Positions 35,766 to 47,865 of a stretch of DNA of 64,000 nt are shown in pieces (the first letter of the stretch is position 1; every line of letters starts with the position of its first letter). This stretch comes from Zanthoxylum bungeanum. Its lineage: Eukaryota; Streptophyta; Magnoliopsida; Sapindales; Rutaceae. The DNA is taken from NCBI GenBank assembly GCA_019454045.1, contig SKCR01023804.1, positions 512,628-576,627 of the forward strand, written 5' to 3'. The translations under genes were made by a program, and so were the position numbers. The notes under the pieces are model-generated. The model saw only the letters and a program-made list of their open reading frames with translations. It was not told the DNA's origin and ran no database searches.

Positions 35766-35869
35766 AACAAGAAGAAAAAGAGGGGGTGAAAAAGTTAAAA
35801 ACAAAAATAATTAAAATATTTTAAAATAAAGTAAAAGGGGCATAGGAATCCGAATCTCCTCTGTAGAGT

Positions 35870-37242
35870 TGGCAGTGGAAGGGATGATTCGGCATGTGGG
35901 GGTAGATATGAAATCTTCCACCACACTCCAACTGGTTATCAATTACCAAAACTCGCATTTTAAATTTATTATTATTATTATTTGTCAGTACATATCTTTC
36001 AGATGTAACCTTTTTTTTTTATGCTACTTTTTATTAACTTATTGTTATTTTTACCGGATTTAACTGTTAAACAGCAGTAGTTAATGTGACAGGTGTCACT
36101 GAACAAATCTGAAGGGAATCTTATGTTGGCACATTAATCTAGGTCAAGGGTAATTTGGACATTATGTGTTATCAAAAAATCTAGTGGCACGTGGCTATGA
36201 ACAATTGGTGGAGGAGATGAGAGTTTGTGAAATTGAGTAGCACTTAGTATATCATTTTTGTATATTTTAATTAGGTCTAATTAAGGCCAGAACATTAGGT
36301 TCCAGTAGCTCTCTTTAAAAAAAAAAGTTAATATAATGTTGGGAAGAATAACAATCAAATATATTTTTATTTCTTTTGTGCTTAAAATAGCAAATTCAAA
36401 AAATAAATTATGAACCTTTAAAGTTATCTTATCATTTTGGGTATTAAAAAAAAAATCAGAAATTCTTTGAAGAATCTGAAAAGGAAAGACCAATAGTGGT
36501 TTCTCTTTTTGGCTTTGGGCATTTATCTTGTGTTGTTAATGTTTGTTACTTTGATTAATTATTTAATTATAATGCCAAGCCTGATCACAATTCGAAATAC
36601 TTGGAATATATATATCTTGTGTTTTTTTTTTCTTTTAATCTTATTTGATTGGCAGTTATTGAAATTTAAGTTTATACCATCATGCACATATGTATATATC
36701 ATTAAAACAATATGCTTAAGATTAATATTCGATAACAGTAAGATATAGCGATTAATTAAGCTAATAGTCTTTGTTTCATATGTCCACTCAAAATAATAAC
36801 TTATTAGCTGATGACCCACGCAATACGCGGATTGTCTCATAGATATTATTGATTTTAAATGTAAGAAATAAAACTAATTAAGATCTTACCTCTAATTATA
36901 ATTGTCCAAATAATACAAGTCATTTATCTTACCTCTAATTATAATTGTCCAAATAATACAAGTCATTTAACATTCTCTCAAATTAATAAAGACATCTTCT
37001 AGTTATTCCTCTAATTAAGATCTTAGTGCAAAGATAGATTTTGACTAGGTTAAAGACACTTTTATAGTTAACATTAATATAAATTAGGACTCTTGAACTT
37101 TCACTAATAAATAATTGATTAATGAGTATAAAATAAATATACAAAAAATGAAAAGATAAGATGATATTAATAAATGCCTATTGTTTAAATAGGTTATGTC
37201 ACTATGTCAAAAATTGTCTTTATTGATACTATTTATTTTTTT
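35870..37242. other. Intergenic region with a perfect 43-bp tandem duplication
   Basis: No gene is seen. At 36883-36925 and 36926-36968 the same 43-bp unit, beginning atcttacctctaattataat, occurs twice in exact tandem. Nearby (36815-36840) is acccacgcaatacgcggatt, a motif common at plant transposon edges. Reading frames here are AT-rich and not protein-like. Confidence 0.6.
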
Positions 37243-37500
37243 AGTGTCAGTGTTGCTCGAACCGGAATACACTGACACTAAATTTAGTTTCAGTGATTCA
37301 AGTGTCAGTAAAGTCTTGATACTGTAGTATCAGTATATCACTGATACGATAGAGTCAGAAAAATACTAACACTTTTCAGTGTTAGTGATTTATGTTACTA
37401 TAATATTAGTATATCATTGACACAATAGCATCACAAAATTACCAACAACATTTAGAAAATTTAGTATCAGTAATTTATGTGATTATGATATCAGTAATTT
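37243..37500. repeat. Cluster of short TCAGTGTCAGT-like repeats
   Basis: Within about 250 bp the motif cagtgtcagt/cactgacact and close variants (tcagtgtt, tcagtgat, cactgata) occur more than ten times in both orientations. Such subterminal repeat clusters are typical of CACTA-type transposon ends, but no CACTA terminus pair was identified. Confidence 0.45.
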
Positions 37501-37749
37501 AATTACAATAATTAAAAATTTTAATCTATTATATGATCACATTTGTGCTCCTATATTGATATTTTTATAATCATAAAAGATATGAAAATTATATGAAACA
37601 TAATATATTTCATAATAAAAATATGTTTAACTATCACAAAGAGTGTATTAAGCATTTAAATTATAACATAAAATATTTAAAATATCATTACAATGATCAA
37701 GTATAGGCAACAAAATTTCCTTAAATCGATCTTGCATCTTCTCGCCAAA

Positions 37750-38476
37750 AACTAGAATGAAATTGCTTTTTTGTCATTACCACTTTCACCTAAAGATTCA
37801 AAAATAAGTTTCATATCATTAGCAATTAATAATAACATTTGTAAACTATACAAGAAAGTTTGAGCCTCTAGAAGGCCGATACGACAGGAGCAGGTCAGAG
37901 ACTTATCTTCTGACACACGAAACAACGTGGGAGTGGTTGAATTGCACGCTATCACATAGGCAGAATGTCTAGCAGAGGATAAAAGTGGGAATGATGGCTT
38001 TCTACTGACAGAGGGTGGTTGAGTTAGAAGGCCAAAGCTATTGTTGGCATAGTGGTTGGGGAGAAGGAGCATGGGCGAAAGTGACAGGCTGACGTAAGCT
38101 AACATCATGGGTTTGTGTAATAATAGATTTAGAAGCCTATATAAAGGGGTTGAAGACTCAATTTAAAGGGTTGGTTGCTTTTGTTAGCAATTTTCACATT
38201 TCACAACTTGTAAAAGAGCTCTAAAAAGCTGTGATAGAGAGAGATGGTCGGCCTTGACCCGAGCTCGTAATAAATTTTATTTCTTTGTATCCGTGGACGT
38301 AGGTTGGAACCACTCTCCGCCGAACCACGTTAAACCTTTATTTTCTCTGTGATTTTCTGTTTGCTTGCCAAGTTTATTTTGGTTCCCAATTAACCAAGCA
38401 AATTCACTACTTGAGGAGGTTTGTTCGAGGGATAGATTTCCTGAATTACCCTTGTAATGAAAAACAATCGTCAACA
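37750..38476 (+). mobile_element. 5' LTR region of a Ty3/gypsy element (left edge undefined)
   Basis: The LTR ends ATCGTCAACA at 38476 and is followed by a primer-binding-like sequence (TTGGCACCATCTGTGG, from 38478) of the kind seen in plant gypsy elements. It contains a TATA box (CTATATAAAGG, about 38134-38144) and a U5-like tail with ccgtggacgtagg. The left boundary could be TGTTGG at 38042 or further left; no target duplication was found. Confidence 0.6.
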
Positions 38477-38519
38477 GTTGGCACCATCTGTGGAGAGCAA
38501 TACAAAAATAACAAACACA

Positions 38520-39840
38520 CTAAGATGATGGCAAAAGATGGAAACCATGAGACTTCAGAGGCTTCGATGACGGAATGGATGGAAAAGATGGAGGAAACCT
38601 TGCGGAACATAGGGAAGTGACTCAAGCCTTCATGAAGGCTATAATGGAAAATTTTGAGAAATTGGAGAAGAAAACATGAGAACAAGGTCTAGTGGGCCCA
38701 AACAAAAGGAAAGAAGAGATAACAAAAGGGAAAATGATTGCTAGAGCAGACGGAGATCGAGAAAATGGTTATATGAATGCCCAGATAATGAAGTTTGTGG
38801 TTGTTACTAGCACCACGCAAGCAGGGAAGTCGTGGGAAGAAGAAGAAATGTGAACTCCGGAGTCATCCAATAACAGCTCGTGTTTCGGGAAAAATGACAT
38901 GGAATGGTAACCAGAGAGGGGACGTGAGGTTCCCAGTTATGGAAAATACCACACTCAAAATGGAAGGTGTGAAGAGGCCCTTGGACGAGAGCACGATAAC
39001 TCTGAAAGCCCAATAAGGGGTTGGTTTCGGAATGAGATGATGAAGTGGGAGGAAAGTGTGAAGGATGGGCTCGGGGTGACCATGATGTGGAGACAACATC
39101 CTCTTTCGCAAAGGAAGTATTGGCGGTGGAGTTTCCAAGAAGGTTTACCATGTCATGATGGATGTTTATAAGAGCAACATGGACCCTAAGTCCCATATTG
39201 AAAAGTTTGTGCTATAAATGGAGATTCAGGGAATGGTGGGAAATGAAATTTGTAAGATATTCCCGCTGATTTTAGGGGGCAGCCAGCTTGTAGTTCAGAA
39301 ACATGATTCCAGAAAGTATCAGCAGCTTCTCACAGTTAAAGAAATCCTTTATGCGTCATTTCAAGGGAGCGTGTGTACCAAGAAATACGGTCGGGTCATT
39401 GGGGATGATGAAGTAGAGGGATGACGAGCCGTTGAAGAGCTTCATCGATAGATACCACGTCTTGGTTTTAGAGGTCGGGGCGTATGAGTATCCGGACGCG
39501 TTGAAAAGTTTTAAAGGAGCTCTAAGGGTCAGAAAATTATGGTTCCACTTAAGAATCCAGGAGAACCCGAACTATGTCGTATCCTTGGAACAAACAATGA
39601 AGTTTATGTTGATGGAAGAAGAGGAAAAGATAGCCCGATGAGGAGCTAGTCGGGCATCAAAAGCTCCAAAGCAAGAGAATCGGCGTGACATTGGCAGAAG
39701 TCAGAGAGGACCAGTCCCAAGGCAGAGTGAATTTAGGCCGATAACTCAGGGTAATCTGATGCCTGAGATGAGACATCCGGTCAAGGTCGCCCAAATTTTG
39801 GAGGAACGACATACACCGCCTTGAATAGATCATTGGCCCA
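38520..39840 (+). pseudogene. Gypsy gag remnant
   Basis: Fragments of a retrotransposon gag (Retrotrans_gag type) are spread over three frames. The clearest is at about 39425-39640, with EPLKSFIDRYH, then LEVGAYEYPDALKSF and a KFMLMEEEE tail. Stops and frameshifts separate the pieces. There is no protease or polymerase; the sequence changes at about 39925 to an unrelated LTR fragment, so the element is truncated. Confidence 0.6.
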
Positions 39841-39924
39841 TATAGATTGGGAGATCCAGGATAAAGGCCTACTGGCTGAGCTCGACCCGAGGATATTTTT
39901 GGTTGAGAGAAGAGACCACAGGCC

Positions 39925-40749
39925 TAATTAAGCTTGAGAAAACTAAATACAAGCAATAATTAGAGAAATTAGCCTAAGTTAGAGAAGTGTTTAGAGAAGC
40001 TTTGTGAGATATTTATAACATTTCAATTAGGAGAAATCAAGATTGGATCTTGGAGTGAAACTTGCGATTGGATCTTGGAGTCAAGCTTGCTAACTTTGGA
40101 TTTTCTCCACAATATTTCAACAAGGAGAAGTAGATTGGATCTTTGAATCAACATTGTTAGGTAAGTTTGATCTTCTCCAAAAGCTATGTTTTTCATTAGT
40201 GAGTTTTTCAATAGTGAGATATATAGTTTGAGTTATGCATTAGATACATAATGTTGAAATTAGGTTAATTAATTGTGTTAGGATGCTTTGGAAGTATAAA
40301 CACGATATGCTTGTAATTGGGTCAAAATATTTATGTTAGACATAGACATAAAATTAGAGTTTGGAACTCTATATGAAAACTTATAGTTATGGCTAATATT
40401 CTAAAATCACTTGACCACCTTTGGGTAACCTAAAATTATTCATGAGTTACTTCATTGTGGGATTCTAATTTGGTTTGTGTTTTAAATTCAAAATTTACGC
40501 AAGTATGTATTTAGAATAAATATATGTTTTTGTAAAAATATTTGATATTTTGAAAACCTTAATTTTTATTCTATAACATGTGTTGATGTTGGTTTTGATG
40601 TTAAAAATTAATTTTAGGTGTTTTTTAAAGTATTTAGGGAAGATCGGAAGAAATTAGGGTTAAATATCCTAATTCCTTTAACTCTCTTTCTAGAAAGCTG
40701 AAGGGTTTGAAAAGCAAATTTAAAAAAAAAAAATTGCACGCACAATGTG
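39925..40749 (+). mobile_element. LTR fragment beginning at the presumed transcript start (R-U5)
   Basis: This stretch aligns throughout with 45168-45990 of the LTR to its right (shared aattagagaaattagcctaa, then gagaagtgtttagagaagct, and so on). It begins about 25 bases after the position of that LTR's TATA box (TATAAATA 45143-45150), where transcription would start. It ends at the start of the next LTR at 40750. Confidence 0.6.
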
Positions 40750-41567
40750 TGTTGGAGTTGGCGCTTAGAGTGTCAATTTGACAATGTATTGTACATTTTA
40801 TTATTTATTAATAAAATAACTATATTTTCATTTCATACATTATTAATGGTATTGTCATTATTCGTATTAGATTGTTGTATTGATATGCTAAGAATGACAT
40901 CGACCTTAGAATAGTCTTGTAGTAATATTGGATACTAGGTGGTCAGACATTGGGATAGGTATTACTATTATAAACTATTCTTAAAGTATATTGTGGACAA
41001 CAGAACCTGGGCGACGTTGTTCTAGGCTCGCGGCCTAGTTGGGAAGTACGAAATAACATGGAGTCGCCACCCGGTGCGAACCGGGACAAAGATTTAAGGC
41101 CGCACTCACCCCTCGCAAGGGAAGACCTCAAACCGTTGGGTTCGGAATGGTCCCTTACTTATGCCACTTGTAATGAAAGGATTTATATAATAATTTAATC
41201 AGGCTTAAGTAACACTTATTTCTAAGAATATCATGCTTCTACATTCACATACATACATCAACAAGTTCATCTAAATTTATATGTAACACATATTCGAATT
41301 TGCATACAGCCTATTTGCATGTAATCTACGTCTCAATTTACATACATAAGGATTATCATACGACAGACATATAAGTTAATGAACGCATTGGTGGACACAG
41401 AAGCGCAAACAAATAGCATTCTTACTAGCATGCATATTAAGAAAAGATATTTAAGCGCATAACAGAAATGGACAACTAGAGAGATAATACAAATGCATAA
41501 CGTAAAAAAAGGGGTGACTATATGCTAAGATGGACATGTCATATTTTGATGCAAGAGGATCTGTTTA

Positions 41568-41945
41568 TCGTGTGCGTTCGTGCAGCGTTCGTGGACGCGT
41601 TCGAACGGTAAACAGAAGGTTCTCGTTCGAGTAGCGTTCGTAAACGCATTCAAACGGAAATGAAACAGAATGCTCACGTTCGTATGGAGTTTGTTAACGC
41701 GTTTGAACGGAAATGAAACAGAATACTCATGTTCGTGTGGCGTTTGTGAACGCGTTCGAACGGAAATGAAATAGAATACTCACGTTCGTGTGGCGTTTGT
41801 GAACGCGTTCGAACGGAAATGAAACAGAATGCTCACGTTTGTATGGCGTTTGTGAACGCATTCGAACAGGAATAAGACCTGATGCATGATAAGGCAAAAT
41901 ACATGCGCGTTTGAGTTGCGTTCGTAAACGCGTTCGAACGGGAAC
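41568..41945. repeat. Tandem array of about 53-bp units with cgttcgaacg cores
   Basis: At least six units follow one another, each containing acgttcgtatggcgtttgtg or a variant, then gaacgcgttcgaacggaaat, then gaaacagaat. Units are identical for long stretches but vary at a few sites, and the last is extended. It lies inside the solo LTR at 40992-43969. Confidence 0.85.
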
Positions 41946-41999
41946 ATGCCTGATGTATGAAACGGGACGCAATACATAAATGACAAATAGTACAATGCG

Positions 42000-42460
42000 A
42001 GGTGCGGCGAAGCATCGTGGTAAAGGATTTTAACCTCTTCAATTAGAGGACCTCTCATCGCACTTACTAAGCCCATGCGCTCGATCGCATCATGCATACG
42101 AACATAAAGACAATCATATCAAACTAAGTATGCCCGATTGAGCGTATCTTGCATTCAACCGGACACACATCAACCGGCGCGGCAAAACATCGTGGTAAAG
42201 GGCTTTAACCCCTCCCCATAGGGGATCTTTCATTCCACTTACTAAGCCCATGCGCTTGATTGAACCATGCATAAAAAACATAAAGACAATCATATCAAAC
42301 TAAACATGCCCGATTGATCGTATCTTGCATTCAACCGGACACACATCAACCGGCGCGGCAAAGCATCGTGGTAAAGGGCTTTAACCCCTCCCCATAGGGG
42401 ATCTTTCGTTCCACTTACTAAGCCCATGCGCTCGATTGAATCATGCAGGACTAAGCAACA
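42000..42460. repeat. Tandem array of 177-bp units (about 2.6 copies)
   Basis: Units start at about 42000, 42177 and 42353 with a ggcgcggcaaagcatcgtgg type block. This is followed by taaagggctttaacccctcc, then a hairpin-like ccccatagggg segment, and acttactaagcccatgcgct. The third unit is partial. It lies inside the solo LTR. Confidence 0.85.
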
Positions 42461-45400
42461 TACAGAATTCAAGTGACGAGAAATAAATAAACCAAAACAG
42501 CACAAAATAAGAGAAGGTGTCGTTTACTCAAGTGATACGTGGAGTTGTATCCCAAGTACAGACCGCACTACCGTCCATTCGGATTCGGCTACGAAATTTA
42601 CGTCTGGGTTTCCATCCTATATATAACAAGAGACGACACTCTTCCATTTCATTCAAGCCACAACATGCATCCACAAACAACTCTCATGCGAATAGAATTC
42701 AATAATAAAAAAAACGAATATAAACTAATGAAAAAAAAAAGTACCCTCAGGTCTAACCTTTTAAATCACCTCTCGGATGTACGGTACACGATCGTCGGAA
42801 GGGTGGATGCTCCGCAACTCTTCCGGTACACTGGTTCACTGTTCTCGTTCGTTGTCTTACTGTTTTGAGTCGTCGTTCTCCATCTTTTGCTGCTGCTTTT
42901 GACTCCGTTTTGCTGCCGTTTCCTTGTGGTTTCGTCGCTGTTTCCTCTGTATTTTTTGCTTACTGTTTGTGGACTGTTTTGATGTTCTTGGTGGACTGTT
43001 TTGATGTTCTTTTGGTGTTTTAGGCTACGGTTTTGGTGTGTTGGGGAGGTATTGGGCTGCTGTTTGGGACTGATTTCAGGGGTAGTTTCGGTGCTGTCAG
43101 GGGCTGATTTCAAGGGTTAGGGGCTGCTGTGTGTTGTTCTCGTTAATTTGGTGAGGGAAGGGTTGTTGTGTGTGTTGTTTGTGTTTTGTAGTTTACGTGT
43201 GATATGGAGAGTGTCTTGATGTCTTGGGCGTGTATTAGAGAGAGTGGAGAGTTGAGATGGCTTTTTTGTGAATGAGCTAGGGGAGGCTTTTCTTGTATGA
43301 ATGAGCTAGGGGAGGCTTTTCTTGTATGAATGAGCTAGGGGCCTGGATGTCTTGGTTAGGGGTTGTTTTATAGAGAGAATGGCTAGGCTACTCATTGTCT
43401 CACAAGGAAGGGATTTTTGGCATTAAGAGGAGGATTTGATTTGATATTCAACAAGGAAAGGATTAGATTGATGGGGGACAAATTTGGTTTAGATTAGGAA
43501 GGTGAATATTTGATTGGCTTGGTTTAGGAATACAATATTTTAAGTTAGGAATAATACATATTTGATTGGGAATATAATTGGTTGATTGATTTTAATAAGG
43601 CATGACATCTTTTTAATTTGGTATGTGATTTTTAGATTTGTTTTGATTTCACCATGTGTTAAATATGTATTTTAAGTGGGCTTGGGCGTGTGGGCCAAGG
43701 TTTGGGCGAATTGGGCTTAATGTGAGGCTAGCAGCAAAACCAGAATTACCGACAACGTTCGAACGCCTCCTCGAACGCGGCACGAACGCCCGCAATCTGT
43801 TTGGAGTTCGAACGAATTAACGAACGCAGCACGAACGAAAACAGTGAACCTTGTTTATTCTGAATTTCCCCTTCCGACGTCCGTTTCTCGTGACTTCCGT
43901 GACTTAAAAGGTAGTGCCTCCAAATGAGACTCATCATAGGGACTAATATGCAAAAATGCAGTGCCTACATATATATATAATCATAGTCATTGGTTTTGAA
44001 GTACATTCAAATTCCTATAACTTAGAAGACTAGCGCATGTCGTATATTGGAATTGGAGTTCCAATGGTTTAACCTGATGTATCATGAGCTTTGGAAGCTC
44101 GTATAGATATGTGGGTATTGGTTGGACCAAATATTGAATGACTTACAGGTGATTCCTAACAGTTGGAAGTACACACCACCGTTAATAGGAATCTTCTCGA
44201 GTCGAGTAGCATATGTAATCCTTTGACTATAGGATAACATTGATTTTGTATGAGATTCTCCACACTTTGATGTCATGTATGTCAGAAACCTTTCATGATC
44301 TGGCCACTAGATGTTCGGATGGTGTGGACCGATGCACTCAGTAATCAAGTACGAAGCAAGATAGAATTTGTCGGCCCATATGTGTACTATAAGAGGTTTA
44401 GGTATCCATGTGAGTAAAGTCACGATTCTTAAAGCTTTGGCCAAATTCGATCACCTGGGGTGGATCGTATCAGTTATGAAGAATCATGGACATGTCGACA
44501 TGAGATGTGCACCTCGAAAACTTGACGATGTATTCAATGTTTCATAAGCACAACTCAGATAGCCTATGACAGATAGATTCTCAAACATATGTGATGACAT
44601 CGACTTGTATAGTTCAGAAAGGTCGTTCGTGTTTTTCGCGAAATTCGGAGGTGGCCGAATTGCGTACATATTAGCTAGGATTATATGACGAACGTGTCTG
44701 AACTTAGAAAGTCTCAATATGAAGTGTACTTGTTGAGCACTTAAGTAGCCGATTATTTTTTATAAAAGATAATATTCGAAATTATAATAATCAAGTGTTA
44801 TTGGATAACATTGATTATTTACTTTGACTTAATTGGATTAATTCGATAATTACACGAGAGCTTAATTATAAAATCATAATTATCTCTACCATTTGAGGAT
44901 ATTATGGTAGTTGTAAGTATGTAATAATATGTGGTTTTGGTTTGATTTAATTAGATTAAATGAAAATGGCAAACATTGAACTAATACATTTCCTAATCCT
45001 TGTCTTGATTTAATTGGATTAAATCAAAGTGAGAGACAATGGAGATTAGTCACACCTAATTATACATATTTGGGAAAATTAGATTAAACCCACGTAAAAG
45101 TTGATTATAACTTTTATTAATTAAAAATTGCCTAAGTTTTGCTATAAATAGCAAACTCTAGGAATGTTTTAATTAAGAAAAGCAAAAGCTTGAGAAAATT
45201 AAATACAAGTAAAAATTAGAGAAATTAGCCTAAGTTAGAGAAGTGTTTAGAGAAGCTTTGTGAGGTCTCTACAACATTTCATAAGGAGAAATCAAGATTA
45301 GATCTTGAAGTGAAGGTTGCTAGAATTGGAATCAAGATTGGATCTTGGAGTGAAACTTGCAAACCTTGGAAGTTATCCAACCATTTCAACAAAGAGAAGA

Positions 45401-45989
45401 AGATCAGATTTTTGTATCAAGCTTGCTAGGTAAGTTTAAACTTCTCTTAAGTTATGTTCTTTTATGTATTGGATGCATGGTTATAGCTTAATGTTGAAAT
45501 AAGACTAATAAATTGTGTTATGATGTTTTTGAAGTATAAACACAATATGCTTATTAATTAGGTAAAAAATATTCATATTAGACATGAAACAGTTAATAAG
45601 AGTTTGGAATTATAGATTAAAGCTTAGAAGTATGACTACCAGTCTAGAATCACTCGACCACCTTTGGGTGACCTATAATTGTTCACGAGTCATTTCATTA
45701 TGAGATTTTAATTTGGTTTGTGTTTTAGATTCAAAATTTATGCAAGTGCGTATTTATAATAAATTTATATTTTTGTAAAAATATTTGATATTTTTAAAAA
45801 CTTGATTTTTATTTTATAACATGTGTTGATGTTGGTTTTAATGTTAAAATTAATTTTGGGTATTTTGAGAATGTTTAGGGGAGGTTGAAAGATTTTAGGG
45901 TAGAAAACTCTATTGCCTTAGCCGAAGAAAGAAAGCATTGAAATATATATATATATATATATATATATGAGACTTGCGCACAGTGGGCG

Positions 45990-46446
45990 AGCACACTGTA
46001 GCGCGTGCGTCGTGCGCTACGCGCACCGAATTCTATTTTTGCTCGTTCTTGAGCTTCTGGACTCTGATTTAGCCCCGATTGTTTCCTAATGGAATATACT
46101 ATTTCATTAAATATTTTAAAAAATACACTCATGCTAGATATCCACGGGTTAGAGCCACTTTCGCTGCACCAAGCATCGATCCGATCCTATGGGTTCCACA
46201 TCTGCCTCATCAGTGCGCCAACTGTAGCGCGCGCGTCATGTCCATGTGCGCTAAATCTTATTTTTCTATGTTTTTTATGTTTCCGGTCTCCGATTCAGTC
46301 TTGGTTTTTCTTATACACTCGTAATGAAATATAATATTTTATTAAATATTTTAAATTTACACTCATTCCTGATATCCACGGGTTATACTCACTTCCTCTG
46401 TGCGGGGCTCCAATCCGACCATATGGGTTTCACATCCGCCCCAACA
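45990..46446 (+). repeat. Imperfect tandem duplication of about 228 bp at the LTR end
   Basis: The first unit (about 45990-46215) and second (about 46216-46446) share the order: actgtagcgcg, then a ttctatttttgctc-like block, tttcattaaatattttaaa, atatccacgggtta and ccgatcctatgggttccaca. Similarity is partial but collinear. Both include GC-rich palindromic gcgcgcgtc-type stretches. Confidence 0.7.
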
Positions 46447-47209
46447 ACATGACCGTAGCAGTTGTCATAGGTGGCAGAAGAAGAAACACAGAGTTACAGG
46501 ACGTGGGATAAACTATCATGACAATTATCAGAAAGGTATGTTCACTACTATATAAGCTCAAAGTCAAGTCCAAAATAGGATAACAGAAATAAAAAACACT
46601 TACAAGAGCAAATATAATTTCATTTTTTTTAGTAATATTAGTTATAAATTACGTGCTTGCGCCCATTAAAAATATTTCTCAATTAAATCAAACACTCTTT
46701 TTTTGGGATTTTCTGGAATGAAAAATTCTTCTGTCAACATAATTATAAATAAAGAAGATTTGCAGATAATTGATTTGATGAAAATTCAATGCTCACTATA
46801 TTTCCATTATGCAAGTATTTAAATACAAAATTATATCATTATATATATCAGTTATCTCTAATATTCAAATTATTTACTAGATAATTTAAGGTATAGTCCC
46901 CCAGTACTTATCCTTAACATATATATGGGTAATATTATTTTAACATAAAAGATTAAATTAGATTTTTTAAACAAAATTTGAATCATTGATTTCGTGCCAT
47001 CTAAGGGAGAAGAATGACATTATTAATTACTAATTTTAACTTTAAATACCCACCATTATATAATTAAGATTAATAAAGTCAGTATTTTAAAAAAAAACAT
47101 ATACGTCAAATCAAGTTATGATAGACAACAAAACAAAACTGATTGGTCTCTATATATTGACAACTTTCAAGTTTCAAATATGCTTTTGACGTAGAGTGAG
47201 GACCTAATC
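46447..47209. other. Intergenic DNA, no gene seen
   Basis: AT-rich sequence to the right of the family C LTR. No coding or RNA gene is recognised. Confidence 0.5.
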
Positions 47210-47312
47210 TTTTTTTTTTTTAAAATTGTTAAAAATCTCACCGTCAAATAATTTATTTTCAATTTAAGTAGAGCAGGTAAAATTTATGATTGTCTTAAGT
47301 GTTAAAAAAAAT
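47210..47312 (-). mobile_element. 3' fragment of a SINE (minus strand)
   Basis: On the minus strand it reads attttacctgctctacttaa and ends in an A-run (the T-run at 47210-47221). It matches the 3' half of the SINE copies at 48950-49273. Confidence 0.6.
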
Positions 47313-47319
47313 TGACAAT

Positions 47320-47428
47320 TTTTTTTTTTGAAATCATTCGAAATCCCAACGCCAAATCACATCTTCCGGACTTAAACGGAACAAATAAAACTCCAACTGT
47401 CCCCAGTGTTGAGAAAATTGACAACCCA
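47320..47428 (-). mobile_element. 3' fragment of a SINE (minus strand)
   Basis: On the minus strand it contains acagttggagttttatttgt, then tccgtttaagtccgga, and ends gatttcaaaaaaaaaa. This matches 49190-49272 closely. It is 5'-truncated, the usual result of incomplete target-primed reverse transcription. Confidence 0.65.
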
Positions 47429-47755
47429 TAAGGTAAAAGAAAAGGGCATCAATGATGGCAATTGACTCCATCCAATTTTACTATGAATACGATCCTCCTT
47501 TGTAATTTATATATTGAGGTCATTCTTGCAACTTGCAATGTGGCCAAATCTTCATTTCTCTCACAGCATCCAAGCACATAATCTGCTTCTTTACTCCAAG
47601 CTTTTAGTTCATAGCTTGCTAGACAAGTAGCTAGACTCGTCTATCACCAATTATTAGATCATAGGCATGTATAGTCAAATTTTAAAATGCGTAAATAGTG
47701 AAAATTAGGAAGAATGACTCTTGGGTTGTTAATATTCTTCATTTTTATCACTTGG

Positions 47756-47865
47756 GTTTTTTTTTTTTTTTTATTTTGTTTTGTTTTTTTATTTTTGTTT
47801 TGTTTGTGTTTTGTGTTTTGTTTTGTTTTTTGTTTTGTTTTTTTTTTGTTTTTTTTTTCAGATTT
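47756..47865 (+). repeat. T-rich (TTTTG)n low-complexity tract
   Basis: About 110 bases of ttttg/tttttg units are interspersed with long T-runs. Reading frames in it (Phe-rich on one strand, Lys/Asn-rich on the other) are compositional artefacts. Confidence 0.9.

Larger units (their letters stand above)
40992..43969. mobile_element. Solo LTR of a gypsy-like element, 2978 bp, with 5-bp target duplication
   Basis: The insertion starts TGTGGACAACAG and ends AGTGCCTACA. It is flanked by tatat on both sides (40987-40991 and 43970-43974), and removing it restores a continuous family C LTR. Because the right flank is an AT repeat, the duplication is not strong evidence by itself. Inside are a 53-bp tandem array, a 177-bp tandem array, and many TTCGAACG palindromes (also at about 43755-43835). 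Small frames inside are repeat-derived and not called. The superfamily is a guess from LTR length. Confidence 0.65.
40750..46446 (+). mobile_element. Long LTR (family C) interrupted by a solo LTR
   Basis: It starts TGTTGGAGTTGGCGCTTAG and ends CCGCCCCAACA. The parts 40750-40991 and 43970-46446 form one LTR of about 2.7 kb. It is related to the A-family LTRs: for instance, the block at 44195-44220 (aatcttctcgagtcgagtagc) matches 738-760. It has a TATA box at 45143-45150, an (AT)13 run at 45943-45968 and an imperfect tandem duplication at its right end. Flanking pentamers (atgtg and acatg) do not match. No internal coding region accompanies it, so it may be a solo LTR or part of an LTR-LTR junction with 39925-40749. 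Confidence 0.6.

Noticed and set aside
38446..39196. Several overlapping minus-strand frames of 79-129 codons in the gypsy region
   Set aside because: They are antisense to gag remnants of the plus-strand gypsy element and show no domain.
45875..46334. Three overlapping frames of 81-85 codons around the (AT)n run
   Set aside because: They arise from the tandemly duplicated LTR end and have no conserved motif; frames differ between the two units.
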